64,000 bases of DNA from an uncultured Winogradskyella sp. (GCF_947498005.1 NZ_CANMIW010000003.1:478713-542712); one strand, 5' to 3'; counted from the first letter of the stretch, positions 1-9,167 are shown. A program made the numbers and translations. The notes: generated by a model not told the origin, from the sequence alone.

Positions 1-9
1 AACTATAAG

Positions 10-666
10 ATGGAATTACCTAAAGGATTTCATAATGAGATTATAGAGGCAAAAGAAAATTTAATAGAGAATAGTGATTTTAAATCCTCGGTATCTACTG
101 CACCTTTAGTGTATGGAGGAGCAAACTTTAAAACTAATATTCTTGTTGAGAAATCGAGTTCAAAAGTGCTTTACAAACCCTCTATTGGTGCTGCACTTTT
201 CAGTTTTATATTTCTTGCTGTTGGATTAGGAGTTTTATTTTTTGGCTTAATGCCCTTAATAGATTCAATCAGTGAAATCGATTCTTTAAATTGGTTCTTA
301 CTTATTTTCGGACTTATATTTTCTGGTGCTGGTGGATTTATGTTTTATCAATTTTACAAGCCTCGTGTTTTCGACAAACAATTAGGTGTTTATTATAAGG
401 CTTATAATATTGATATTTATAAAATAAAAAGAGACAGTTCTAAAAAATATATTCCTTTAAACACAATTGTTGCTCTACAAATTATTGGTGAGCATGTAAA
501 AAGCGATGAAGGTTCTTATAAAAGTTTTGAGCTCAATTTAGTTTTAAATGATAGTAGTAGAAAAAACGTGGTTGATCACGGAAATTTAAAATCTATTATT
601 ATCGATGCTGAAATTTTAAGTGAGTTTCTAGACATTCCTATCTGGCATGCAGGTTCTACTACTTAA
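10..666 (+). CDS. Hypothetical membrane protein with two central transmembrane segments
   Basis: A 218-residue protein that I do not recognise as a named family. Two hydrophobic stretches lie at about residues 58-82 and 94-115, joined by a short polar loop, so a two-pass inner-membrane protein is likely. A charged N-terminal region and a soluble C-terminal region of about 100 residues flank them. The ATG at position 10 is the first in frame inside the window; the upstream context is not visible, so an earlier start cannot be excluded. It converges with the DUF3667 gene and the two stop regions overlap by about 4 bases, which suggests no terminator between them. Function unknown. Confidence 0.75.
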   Translation: MELPKGFHNEIIEAKENLIENSDFKSSVSTAPLVYGGANFKTNILVEKSSSKVLYKPSIGAALFSFIFLAVGLGVLFFGLMPLIDSISEIDSLNWFLLIFGLIFSGAGGFMFYQFYKPRVFDKQLGVYYKAYNIDIYKIKRDSSKKYIPLNTIVALQIIGEHVKSDEGSYKSFELNLVLNDSSRKNVVDHGNLKSIIIDAEILSEFLDIPIWHAGSTT

Positions 667-1724
667 TAGAACATAAACGCATAAAACAAAATAATTACCA
701 CTGTAGTGGGTATTACAATTGTCATAAACATAAATGTCGCCACACTGCATTTAAACCAACTTACAAACCATCCTTGACCATAGAATTTTTTTAAGGCAAT
801 CATTAAGTAAAAAAACGTTGATAATGCCACAAGCCAATCTATCCAATCTGGTATATCCCAAATTGAATTTACACCAAATATAATAGTGAATACTGTAAAC
901 AGATAAGAGAAAAAGTAAAAACTAAACACTAAATGATGTGCATAGCGTCCTTTTCTGAAATACAGTAGTTTTATAATTAATGCAAATATTGGCAGTAAAA
1001 AGAATAAAGCAATTGGTATGGTATCATAAAACGTGTGTAAAATATTTCCTCCATCTCTAGACTTGTAAAATTTTAGAACTTGGGTATATAATTTTCTTTT
1101 AATCCAACCATCATCCTCTTCGAGTCCCATAGTTTTATATATCTCACTATCAGATGCTTTCACCTTAATTAGAGAATCAATTTCTGCTTCATTAAAACCA
1201 AAAGAAATGTCGTTTTTCTTTGGTAATTTATCGAGTGAAACAATAGAGTCTATTTCACTATCACTCATTCTAGTAATAAATTGATTGTCCTTCAGCGCTT
1301 CCTTAATTTTAATACGATCTAGAGAATCAATTCTCTTAAGCTCTAATGGATCAATTAATTCAGTATCATCTGTATCAAAAGTTTTTTTTAATTCTTCATT
1401 TAATAATTCAGTTTGTTTTCTAACGGTAAATGAAAAAATAAAGAAGAATACAACAGAAATAAACAAATACATCTGAGCAGGATGAAGATACAAGAGTCGC
1501 TTACCCTTAATAAACTCTTTAGCTAGATAACCTGGCTTAAATAATAATGGAATAAAGCTCTTTAAAAAACGAGCATCAAAAGAAAAGTAATTACTAATGG
1601 TATTATAGAATAAAACTCCAATAGTTAATTCGTCGTTTGTTTTTTGCCCACAATGTGGACAAAATTGAAAACCTTCATCATAAGGCTGTTCGCAATTTTT
1701 GCAATTCTCTTGGTTGGCTATCAT
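663..1724 (-). CDS. DUF3667-type membrane protein with N-terminal zinc ribbon
   Basis: A 353-residue protein. Residues 8-26 carry two CxxC pairs (CKNC and CPHC), a rubredoxin-like zinc ribbon. A block at about residues 45-85 follows with the family's typical wording: a phenylalanine-rich segment, then KPGYLAKEFIKGKR and LHPAQMYLF leading into the first membrane helix. This layout matches the DUF3667 family common in Bacteroidota. A charged region of about 130 residues separates the first helix from a cluster of three to four helices at the C-terminus. Role unknown; it is probably an inner-membrane protein. The ATG at 1724 directly precedes the zinc ribbon, so the start is secure. The gene is monocistronic. 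Confidence 0.8.
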   Translation of the reverse strand: MIANQENCKNCEQPYDEGFQFCPHCGQKTNDELTIGVLFYNTISNYFSFDARFLKSFIPLLFKPGYLAKEFIKGKRLLYLHPAQMYLFISVVFFFIFSFTVRKQTELLNEELKKTFDTDDTELIDPLELKRIDSLDRIKIKEALKDNQFITRMSDSEIDSIVSLDKLPKKNDISFGFNEAEIDSLIKVKASDSEIYKTMGLEEDDGWIKRKLYTQVLKFYKSRDGGNILHTFYDTIPIALFFLLPIFALIIKLLYFRKGRYAHHLVFSFYFFSYLFTVFTIIFGVNSIWDIPDWIDWLVALSTFFYLMIALKKFYGQGWFVSWFKCSVATFMFMTIVIPTTVVIILFYAFMFY

Positions 1725-1861
1725 TTTGGTTGGTAATCAGTTTTAAAAGTAACAAAAATTATAACATTACACACTAATGTCGTTGGTTTCAATTTCAAAA
1801 ATTAAGAATACACTTTAAGCAAAAACAAGTTAAAACCCTTAATATCAGATGTTTAATTATT

Positions 1862-1879
1862 TTGGCACGCTGTTTGTTT
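1862..1879 (+). promoter_or_regulatory. Sigma54 (RpoN)-like -24/-12 promoter
   Basis: TTGGCACG-CTGT-TTGTTT matches the RpoN consensus TTGGCACG-N4-TTGC(A/T) except that the -12 GC is GT. GG lies at 1864-1865 and the -12 G at 1876, which is the required 10-base spacing. The implied transcription start is near 1888, giving a leader of about 27 bases before the ATG at 1915. This is inference from sequence only; no upstream activator site was identified. Confidence 0.45.
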
Positions 1880-1914
1880 AGTACTTAACGAGTTTAATTT
1901 AAAACCCAATTATT

Positions 1915-3129
1915 ATGAAACGAATACTATATTTATTTGCAGCTTTAGTCGCTATGAGCACAACTGCATTCGCAACAACTAACACAACATCAGAAGCAGA
2001 AGCTTCTAACAATAATTATGTGAGAGGTTATGGTAAGTCTTTCATATTTACTGAAGCTGGTATTGAATTTTCAGTATTTGCAGATGGTCAATTTGACTTT
2101 TATTTACCAAACTACGGACCAGATGTAAACGTAGATATTGATACGCCTGGTTTTAGTTTAAGTTTTAACTCTGGTTACGATTACAATCCGTACCTACAAT
2201 ATGATGAGTATGGAGCAATTATTCAAATTGAAAACACACCAATTTATTATGATTATTACGGACGTGTAAATCAAATAGGAAACATTTTTATTAACTATAA
2301 TGGACGTGGTAGAATTAACCGAATTGGAGGTCTTAATGTATATTACAGAAACAATGCTTTTTGGAGATATGATGGATTTATCAATACTTACAACAGAGCT
2401 TATGTTTATAGACCATGGCACCGATTTTATGCGATACCACATGTTAACTTTTGTATTGTTCATGTAAATCCGTATAGAAGATATTATGCACCTGTAAGAC
2501 ATATTTATTACAGACCATATTCTAATAATGTAAGACACTATAACATTGTTAGAGGCAACAATGGCCATGTTACAAGACGCGCTAATACAGTTAGAAATAC
2601 ACGTAGATATGTACAAACACCAAGAAACAAAACGGAAAGAAGTATTAGAACACGTGTAACGCGTAACAATAAAGTAATTGCTGCAACAAGAACAACACGT
2701 TTAAAAGAAAACAACGCTGTAAGAACAACTAGAGGTAATAATGCTACAACTAGATCTAGTACAAGACGTACTTCTGATAAAGTAACGCCTACTAGAACTA
2801 CAAGAACTAACAGAACAGCTACAACACGTTCTAAAACTAGAGTTAAGAAACCTACTGCGACAACACGTAGTAGTACATCGACAACAACTAGAAGTACAGG
2901 AAATAATAATGTGACCAGAACTAACAGATCTGTGTCTAATAAAAGAACAACAACGAGTAAGCCTAGAACTACAGCAACAAGATCAAGTAATACTAGATCT
3001 CAAAGCACAAGAAAAGTGAGCTCTGTTCAAAATAAAAGAAAAACAACGTCTGTGTCTAACAAATCTAATAGCAGTAGAAACACTAACCGAAGCGCTACTA
3101 GATCTAACACAAAACGTACAAGAGGATAA
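1915..3129 (+). CDS. Secreted protein with Arg/Thr/Ser-rich disordered tail
   Basis: A 404-residue protein. A clear Sec signal peptide (lysine, hydrophobic core, cleavage after about residue 21, AFA) leads into an N-terminal region of about 130 residues rich in Tyr, Gly, Asn and Asp. A Tyr/Arg/His-rich segment (about 150-210) follows, then roughly 190 residues built almost only of Arg, Thr, Ser, Asn and Lys in loose TTR, TRS and RTT repeats. The tail is strongly basic and surely disordered; it may bind polyanions such as DNA, LPS or acidic polysaccharide. I do not recognise a catalytic domain. A sigma54-like promoter precedes it and a hairpin follows it, so it is probably transcribed alone, perhaps under stress or envelope control (inference). 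Confidence 0.8.
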   Translation: MKRILYLFAALVAMSTTAFATTNTTSEAEASNNNYVRGYGKSFIFTEAGIEFSVFADGQFDFYLPNYGPDVNVDIDTPGFSLSFNSGYDYNPYLQYDEYGAIIQIENTPIYYDYYGRVNQIGNIFINYNGRGRINRIGGLNVYYRNNAFWRYDGFINTYNRAYVYRPWHRFYAIPHVNFCIVHVNPYRRYYAPVRHIYYRPYSNNVRHYNIVRGNNGHVTRRANTVRNTRRYVQTPRNKTERSIRTRVTRNNKVIAATRTTRLKENNAVRTTRGNNATTRSSTRRTSDKVTPTRTTRTNRTATTRSKTRVKKPTATTRSSTSTTTRSTGNNNVTRTNRSVSNKRTTTSKPRTTATRSSNTRSQSTRKVSSVQNKRKTTSVSNKSNSSRNTNRSATRSNTKRTRG

Positions 3130-3152
3130 AAACGATTTTTTGGTTGGTTAGG

Positions 3153-3194
3153 ATGTCCCGTTTGATGTATGCTTTAGAGCACCTTACGGGACAT
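3153..3194 (+). terminator. Hairpin downstream of the Arg/Thr-rich protein gene
   Basis: A perfect 9-bp stem, ATGTCCCGT (3153-3161) with ACGGGACAT (3186-3194), closes a 24-base loop and is followed by TTCTTGTTTTTAG. Its position just after the stop codon fits a terminator. The long loop makes it less typical than the others in this window. Confidence 0.6.
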
Positions 3195-3232
3195 TCTTGT
3201 TTTTAGATTTCTGCTTTCGTAAGAATTTAAGT

Positions 3233-4693
3233 TTAATTGAAACGTAAATACTTCCTTATCTGATTTGAAATATCCTCAGAAACATTCAACTTATATATAA
3301 GAACAATATAAATCAATCCAATTAAAATTGATTTTAGAATGATATTTACTATAGGTTGAAACGGAAACTCCCAAAAGTAAAATCCTAGAGATAATACAAG
3401 TAGTGTTACTACAATTTTGGTTGAACCTAAAGTGAAAGGCAACATATTAAATTTTCGTTTTACAAATATAATTTTAACCGTATTGTAAATAAATACAGCT
3501 AAAAATGTTGCAAACGCCGAGCCTTCAATTCCATAAATAGGTATAAAAATAGCATTAAGAATAATGGCCATAATAGCCAAAAGCACTCCAAAAAACAACA
3601 CCATTCTGTAGTAATCACTATTAAATAAAATAGCATTATTGTTTCCTAAACTGTTATCATACAGCTTGGCTAAACTCACAATTAAAACTACAAAAAGTCC
3701 TCCAGTAAATTTATCTGGAAGAATTTCATACAACTGATTAATATTTAAAATAATTAACAAAAATATAAATCCGCTTATTACCAAAAGCGTCATAGAACTT
3801 CGTTTGTATAAATCTTCTAGCGAGTCATAATCCTTCTCATTAAGATATTTTGCAGATAATGGCAACATAATTTGATGCATGGCACGTTGCGGAACAGCAA
3901 TTACGGTAGCAATAAAAATAGCAACACTGTAATAAGCAACTTGCTCAATATCTGGTAACATTAAGCCAATCATAAATTTATCGATATCTAATATAAGTGT
4001 AGCAACAGAACCTGCAATTATCATTAGGGCAGCATATTTTAAAATAGAAAATTGATGCTCTAATTTTTGAAATTTCAACTTCGGGAATCTTACAGAATAA
4101 GCATATAATTTCATAATTACCATTCTAATTACATACACAGCAACCAATGCTACAATAAAATTATCAACGGTTAACCATTTAAAATAAACCGCCAACAATA
4201 AAAGCATAATGCATACTCTATGAAAAATCTCTTTCATTAAATTACCAAAAACGGTTTGCATTTGCACTTTAGTCCACGCAAAAAAGATTTCGAAATAAGC
4301 CATAGAAATTGCTAGTATAAAAATATGCCAAACATAATTTTCTACAATTTGATTTTCGTTAGACAACCAATCTACAATAGCATCATAAGCAAAATAACCT
4401 ATAAAGGCAGCAGGTATAATAAACAGGAAAGGCAGAAATAACATAAACGTTAAAAAACTATTGATGCTATTTTTAGTTTTAAATGTTGAATAAAATTTTA
4501 CAATCGCATTATGAACTCCAAATGCCATAAAAGGCATCATAATATTTGCTGCCGAAAGCAAAAAAGCGACCAACCCATAATATTCATCGGATAGAAAATT
4601 GGTATAAAGAAAAAGTGTATTAATTGCACCAATACCAAAACCCAAATATGTGGTTATTGTGTTTTTAAAAGATTGGTTTAATACGATTCCCAT
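3233..4693 (-). CDS. Polysaccharide flippase (Wzx/MATE-like oligosaccharide flippase family)
   Basis: A 486-residue, highly hydrophobic protein with about 12-14 membrane helices spread over its whole length, separated by short loops. The length and helix pattern fit the polysaccharide biosynthesis / oligosaccharide flippase family, which moves lipid-linked glycans across the inner membrane. It lies downstream of a glycosyltransferase and YfhO on the same strand, a setting typical of surface glycan genes. The ATG at 4693 starts directly before the first helix. A G/C-rich small hairpin repeat sits between it and the glycosyltransferase, so co-transcription is not certain. The substrate cannot be read from the sequence. 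Confidence 0.8.
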   Translation of the reverse strand: MGIVLNQSFKNTITTYLGFGIGAINTLFLYTNFLSDEYYGLVAFLLSAANIMMPFMAFGVHNAIVKFYSTFKTKNSINSFLTFMLFLPFLFIIPAAFIGYFAYDAIVDWLSNENQIVENYVWHIFILAISMAYFEIFFAWTKVQMQTVFGNLMKEIFHRVCIMLLLLAVYFKWLTVDNFIVALVAVYVIRMVIMKLYAYSVRFPKLKFQKLEHQFSILKYAALMIIAGSVATLILDIDKFMIGLMLPDIEQVAYYSVAIFIATVIAVPQRAMHQIMLPLSAKYLNEKDYDSLEDLYKRSSMTLLVISGFIFLLIILNINQLYEILPDKFTGGLFVVLIVSLAKLYDNSLGNNNAILFNSDYYRMVLFFGVLLAIMAIILNAIFIPIYGIEGSAFATFLAVFIYNTVKIIFVKRKFNMLPFTLGSTKIVVTLLVLSLGFYFWEFPFQPIVNIILKSILIGLIYIVLIYKLNVSEDISNQIRKYLRFN

Positions 4694-4752
4694 AGTGAGG
4701 CAAAATACGATTATAAAAATTCAATTTGTATATTGTTTATTGTTTTAAAAAC

Positions 4753-4777
4753 ACCCCTAAAGTCCCCTCAAAGGGAC
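4753..4777. repeat. Short CCCC-rich hairpin repeat, copy 1
   Basis: ACCCCTAAAGTCCCCTCAAAGGGAC-type element; the stem GTCCC (4762-4766) pairs with GGGAC (4773-4777). It resembles a second copy at 16508-16529. Both are intergenic and GC-rich in a very AT-rich background. Confidence 0.5.
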
Positions 4778-4801
4778 AATCTCACTGTTACGATTAAATA
4801 A

Positions 4802-6091
4802 TCAGCTATCTTTTATAAGTTGACTTAACTTTTCTGTCAATGCTTTTCTACTATATGGTTGTAAACCTATAGCATTTACACATAAAGTATTATTCTGAAA
4901 TGCATCAAAATAAGTTAATAGTTGTGTTTTTAATTCAGCTTTTTGCGTGTAGTTAAAATAGCTTCCTGTGTTGGTTGATGTAATAATTTTTTCCACATCA
5001 GCATCTTTAGGCCCTAAAGCTAGTATTGGCGTTTCTGCAATAAGGTATTCAAAAACTTTACCTGCAATTATAGCTTTGGTGTCTTCGGAATCAATTTCTA
5101 TTAACAACAATAATTGCGATTTCATTTGAAACTTTATCGCTTCATCATGACTCACATAACCCACAACATCTAAATGATTTTTTAATCCAAATTGATTAAT
5201 AGATTCAATAACATCATCGCTTACCACACCAATTAATTGCAACCTAAAAACTTCTGAAAACTCTTTGTTTTCTTTAATTAATTCTGAAAGTGTTTCCCAT
5301 AAAACCAACGGATTTCTTTCTGATAATAATGAACCTATATGAGATAGTGTAAATTCTTCATCCTTCCCTTCTATGCTATTATTATGACCATCATAACCAT
5401 TTGTAATAACCGTAATCGGTTTTTTAGTTTTAGTTTCAAATTCATGTTTGGTATGATGACTTGTCACAATAATATGGTCTGCTGTATTTAAAACATTTTG
5501 CTCTAAATTTAAATGCTTCGCTTTTGATGACGTTGTAAGTTTTAAATCTTTGTGATAGCCAATGGTCGTCCAAGGATCTCTAAAATCTGCGAACCATTTT
5601 ACATCTAATCTAGCTTTTAGTTGTAAACCAATAATATGTAAACTATGTGGTGGACCTGTGGTAATAATAGTCTCTATGTTATTATCTTTTATATATTGAG
5701 ATAAGAACTCTACTGAAGGTTTTATCCAGTTTTTACGTGCATCTGGAATAAAGAAATTCCCTCTCACATAAAGCATTGCTTTCTCAACAATAGATTGTTT
5801 TTTTGCCTTAGGAATAACACCAGAACTTATTTTTTTTGACTTGCCTTTAGAAAACAAACTAGCCAAACCGTAAGGTTCGTTTATAGGCTGTTTTAGAATA
5901 GTAACACCATCTGGAATTTCATTAATTAAACTCTCATCTAGTATTGGGTAATTTGGGTTTTCTGGACAATAAACAATGGGTTCTATTTCAAAATCTGGTA
6001 AATACTTTACAAACTTTAACCAACGTTGCACGCCTGGACCTCCTGCTGGTGGCCAATAATAGGTTATTATTAGTGTTTTGTTTTTGTTCAT
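4802..6091 (-). CDS. Glycosyltransferase, GT4-like (GT-B fold)
   Basis: About 429 residues. The N-terminus (LIITYYWPPAGGPGVQRW) is the usual opening of GT4-type bacterial glycosyltransferases: a first strand, then a glycine-rich acceptor loop. The C-terminal half contains HIGSLLSERNP and, at about residues 320-355, the ESD..AIIAGKVFEYLIAETP block that binds the nucleotide sugar. A cytoplasmic or membrane-associated role in surface glycan or glycolipid assembly is likely. An in-frame ATG three codons upstream (6100) lies inside a palindromic repeat, so I prefer the ATG at 6091. Neighbours are YfhO upstream and a flippase downstream. Sugar donor and acceptor unknown. Confidence 0.82.
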   Translation of the reverse strand: MNKNKTLIITYYWPPAGGPGVQRWLKFVKYLPDFEIEPIVYCPENPNYPILDESLINEIPDGVTILKQPINEPYGLASLFSKGKSKKISSGVIPKAKKQSIVEKAMLYVRGNFFIPDARKNWIKPSVEFLSQYIKDNNIETIITTGPPHSLHIIGLQLKARLDVKWFADFRDPWTTIGYHKDLKLTTSSKAKHLNLEQNVLNTADHIIVTSHHTKHEFETKTKKPITVITNGYDGHNNSIEGKDEEFTLSHIGSLLSERNPLVLWETLSELIKENKEFSEVFRLQLIGVVSDDVIESINQFGLKNHLDVVGYVSHDEAIKFQMKSQLLLLIEIDSEDTKAIIAGKVFEYLIAETPILALGPKDADVEKIITSTNTGSYFNYTQKAELKTQLLTYFDAFQNNTLCVNAIGLQPYSRKALTEKLSQLIKDS

Positions 6092-6094
6092 GTC

Positions 6095-6167
6095 TGTCAT
6101 TCCTGCGAAGGCAGAAATCTATTAACTAGTAATCTAAATGCGGATTCCTGCATACGCAGGAATGACA
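6095..6167. repeat. Palindromic intergenic repeat (TGTCATTCCTGCG family)
   Basis: Thirteen-base inverted arms TGTCATTCCTGCG (6095-6107) and CGCAGGAATGACA (6155-6167) enclose about 47 bases. Each arm is itself a hairpin; the right one is perfect, ATTCCTGC-ATAC-GCAGGAAT. The element fills the gap between YfhO and the glycosyltransferase and abuts the latter's start. It looks like a mobile REP/MITE-like element; only one copy is present in this window. Confidence 0.65.
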
Positions 6168-6168
6168 A

Positions 6169-8634
6169 TTATTCGTTTTCATTTTTGAAGGAATAGAATA
6201 AACCTGCAATCAATAAAATAACCAAAACAGCAGAACTTGTTAAAGCAACTTTACTTCCTGTTGCAACCACTTGCGGTTCAAATTTAAACTCAATAGTGTG
6301 TTTTCCTTTTGGCAATTCTAAAGCTCTTAACACATAATTTACTCTAAAATGAGGGACTAATTTGCCATCGATATACGCATCCCAACCTTGCTTATAGTAA
6401 ATTTCAGAAAATACGGCTAAGCCATCATTTTTATTATCAGATTGATACTTTAAATAATTTGGTTTAAAGTCTAATAATTTAATAGATGCTGTAGAGTCTA
6501 AATCAAATACGTACTTACTTATAGTTTTAGTTTGTGTTACTGGTAAAGAACTCGCAAAAGATTGAAACTCTTGTCTACCCATCACTGCATCAGTTTTAGT
6601 ATTTAAACTATCTAAAGCTAAAATTTCTTGATTAGCGTCATCTACAATTTTTAATTTTGACACAAACCAGGCATTCCCATTAGCTTCATTATTTGTATAA
6701 GGAAAAATAGTGTTTTGTTCTTCAGCAATAATGTATTTTGTATTCAGCATATTGAGAACATTCATGTTATTTTTATACACATGAAAATCTAACAATTCCT
6801 CTACACGTCCTAATTTTGCTGCACTATAACCCATTAAAGAATTATGGTAGTACGCTGCTTTTGCAGGCATTCTTTGTCCATCATTAGACATATCCATCAC
6901 TCTAAAATGACTCTTATCTTTTAAAATTTCTCTATCTGCTTGATTTGGCTGATAAGGTTTATCCACTTTTATCGCAGAAACAAAATCATCATTATTTACA
7001 TACTTCTTATCTACTGAAACTAAATCGAAAAGAATCAAAACCGCGAATACCACAACCACTAAGGTTTCTGATAATTTCTTTTTTAAGAATAAGAATATTG
7101 TTCCGGCAGAAAGCAAAACTAATGTCAAAGTTCTTATAGTATCTGCAGACATCAGAGCCATTCTGTCTTTAATAATAGAATCCATAAAGGCTTGTCCGTA
7201 AGCGCCAATATATTGGTCATCTCTTAAACCTTCAAAATCAAATAACGTAGATTTAAATAAGAGAAAGATTAAAGCCAAACCTGCTGTAATACCAACTGAG
7301 TAATACAATGCTTTCAGTTTTTCTTCACCCTTTTGAAAATCATTAAATAACCTAGACAATGCAAAAATCCCTAAAACTGGAATACATAATTCTAATATAA
7401 CTTGAATAGAGCTTACTGCTCTAAATTTATTATAAAATGGTACATAATCGATAAAGAAATCAGTTAAGAATCCTAAGTTTTTACCATAAGACAGAAGCAT
7501 TGATAAAATGGTTCCACCAACAAGCCACCATTTCAATCTACCCTTAACTAAAAATAATCCTAAAACAAATAGAAAAATTACAACTGCGCCAACATACGCT
7601 GGTGCTTCTACAATCGGTTGTTTTCCCCAATACATTGGTGCATTTCTGGCAGCATCTAAGGCTTCAATTGGAGAAGCTCCTAATCTAATATACGCTTCGT
7701 AAGTTTCAGAATCTTTACCAACATCTTCGTAATTCCCTCCACCCATAAATTTAGGGATGAAAAGATTGAAGGATTCTAAAATTCCGTAGCTATATTCCTT
7801 AATATAATCCTTATCTAAACCAGTGGTTGTTTCTTTTAGAGAACCATCTGCATTAATAGTTAAATCACTTTGTCCTCTAGCACTTTCCTTAACATACTCT
7901 TGTGTAGCCATTATGCCTGTTGCGTTGAGACCTACAGCTAATATGGCAGCAACAATTAATAAGCCAACGGACTTAAAAAAATGTGGTAATTCCTTTTTCC
8001 TAAAGGCATCTATTAGATAAGCTAATCCTAAAACCAGAACCAGTAACAATAAATAATAGGTCATTTGGAAGTGATTCGCAACAATCTCTAAACCTAAAGC
8101 AATCGTAGTGAGTAAAAAACCGAGAATATATTTCTTTCTAAAAGCGAATACAATTCCACTTAAAACTAAAGGCATATAAGCAATAGCATGTGCTTTAGAG
8201 TTATGACCAACACCTAAAATAATGATAAGATAAGTAGAAAACCCAAAGGCTAACGCACCAAGTGCAGCGAGTTTAAAATCTACTTTTAAAGCTATTAATA
8301 AAATATAAAAACCTATAAAATATAGGAATAGATAATCTGCTGGCCTTGGCAGAAAACGTAATGCTAAATCTAATTTTTTAATATAGTTATGAGGATATTT
8401 TGCACCTAATTGATACGTTGGCATCCCTCCAAAAGCACTATTGGTCCAGTAGGTTTCTTCACCTGTAGTTTTAGCAAACTCTTTTTGCTGTTGAGCCATA
8501 CCAATGTAATGCATTATATCACTTTGGTTAATCTTTTTTCCTTGTAAAACAGGACTGAAATAAGCTAATGAAACAACTACAAATCCTATTAATATTAAGA
8601 CATGCGGTAGTATACGTTTTGTAGAAAATGACAT
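6169..8634 (-). CDS. YfhO family membrane protein
   Basis: An 821-residue integral membrane protein. The first 400 or so residues hold many hydrophobic helices, and a further group follows at about 430-560. A periplasmic domain of roughly 200 residues (about 580-790) contains YYHNSLMGYSAAKL and ends in YKQGWDAYIDGK, followed by a last C-terminal helix. This arrangement, and the W-D-A-Y-I-D-G-K signature, are typical of YfhO, a GT-C-like family linked in Gram-positives to glycosylation of surface polymers. Here it precedes a glycosyltransferase and a flippase, which supports a role in envelope glycan or lipid glycosylation. The substrate is unknown. Confidence 0.85.
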   Translation of the reverse strand: MSFSTKRILPHVLILIGFVVVSLAYFSPVLQGKKINQSDIMHYIGMAQQQKEFAKTTGEETYWTNSAFGGMPTYQLGAKYPHNYIKKLDLALRFLPRPADYLFLYFIGFYILLIALKVDFKLAALGALAFGFSTYLIIILGVGHNSKAHAIAYMPLVLSGIVFAFRKKYILGFLLTTIALGLEIVANHFQMTYYLLLLVLVLGLAYLIDAFRKKELPHFFKSVGLLIVAAILAVGLNATGIMATQEYVKESARGQSDLTINADGSLKETTTGLDKDYIKEYSYGILESFNLFIPKFMGGGNYEDVGKDSETYEAYIRLGASPIEALDAARNAPMYWGKQPIVEAPAYVGAVVIFLFVLGLFLVKGRLKWWLVGGTILSMLLSYGKNLGFLTDFFIDYVPFYNKFRAVSSIQVILELCIPVLGIFALSRLFNDFQKGEEKLKALYYSVGITAGLALIFLLFKSTLFDFEGLRDDQYIGAYGQAFMDSIIKDRMALMSADTIRTLTLVLLSAGTIFLFLKKKLSETLVVVVFAVLILFDLVSVDKKYVNNDDFVSAIKVDKPYQPNQADREILKDKSHFRVMDMSNDGQRMPAKAAYYHNSLMGYSAAKLGRVEELLDFHVYKNNMNVLNMLNTKYIIAEEQNTIFPYTNNEANGNAWFVSKLKIVDDANQEILALDSLNTKTDAVMGRQEFQSFASSLPVTQTKTISKYVFDLDSTASIKLLDFKPNYLKYQSDNKNDGLAVFSEIYYKQGWDAYIDGKLVPHFRVNYVLRALELPKGKHTIEFKFEPQVVATGSKVALTSSAVLVILLIAGLFYSFKNENE

Positions 8635-8698
8635 GAGAATGCTTTAAGTTGAATGATTCTGAAAAGTAGTTATTTTTTTTGAAACAATACTAAAGTTT

Positions 8699-8730
8699 AA
8701 TTTATACTGAATGACATTCAGCAATAAATT
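8699..8730. repeat. 32-bp interrupted palindrome upstream of yfhO-like gene
   Basis: AATTTAT-A-CTGAATG-A-CATTCAG-CA-ATAAATT: two nested inverted repeats on one dyad, 65-96 bases upstream of the YfhO start and just after the DUF4834 stop (minus strand). It could be an operator or a terminator for DUF4834. No T-run follows on the minus strand, so an operator is slightly favoured. Confidence 0.4.
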
Positions 8731-8743
8731 TAAAATAATGAAA

Positions 8744-9037
8744 TTAATCTATTTCTTCGTAATCGATATACTCGCCTACTTTTTCGTTTGAAGATTTATT
8801 TTTATTAGGCATCTTATCAATAACCGTTTCTCCTTCTTTTTGTTTTTGCTGTTGTCTTTGTTGATTTGGGTTTTGGAACCCACCAAATTGTCCTCCAAAT
8901 TTTTCTTCCGCTTTTTTGGCAACAAAACGCACCAACAAAGGAGCAAAAAGACGTGCTAAAATCTTAAAACCGTAGTAAACTAATAAAATAATTAAAATAA
9001 TTTTTATCAATCCCATAAATGAGGCTTCTTGAATCAT
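8744..9037 (-). CDS. DUF4834-type small membrane protein
   Basis: A 97-residue protein with one hydrophobic helix (about residues 9-30), then a basic stretch (RFVAKKAEEKFGG) and a Gln/Asn/Lys-rich hydrophilic tail ending in acidic residues (YIDYEEID). The layout matches the DUF4834 family found in Flavobacteriia. It is probably anchored in the inner membrane with the tail in the cytoplasm. A second in-frame ATG (9016, MGLIK) lies just before the helix and could be the true start. Function unknown. It lies upstream of the YfhO gene on the same strand but is separated from it by a palindrome. Confidence 0.65.
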   Translation of the reverse strand: MIQEASFMGLIKIILIILLVYYGFKILARLFAPLLVRFVAKKAEEKFGGQFGGFQNPNQQRQQQKQKEGETVIDKMPNKNKSSNEKVGEYIDYEEID

Positions 9038-9115
9038 ATGAATAAATAATATTCAAAAATACAATTATCGTCATTTATAATGCGTTATTATTCCTTAAAA
9101 AAACTATAAAATCTA

Positions 9116-9123
9116 TATATTTG
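9116..9123 (+). promoter_or_regulatory. Bacteroidota-type -7 box (TATATTTG)
   Basis: TATATTTG matches the Bacteroidota -7 consensus TAnnTTTG and lies 44 bases before the ATG at 9168. A clear -33 TTG was not seen at the usual spacing. Confidence 0.4.
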
Positions 9124-9167
9124 AATCAAATCTTCAATATACTGAACGGTTTTAAATCCTATTAAAA

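Noticed and set aside
2194..2616. Long antisense ORF inside the Arg/Thr-rich protein gene
   Set aside because: It lies wholly inside a clear sense gene with a signal peptide and promoter; its Ser/Ile/Val-rich composition is a mirror of the sense codons.
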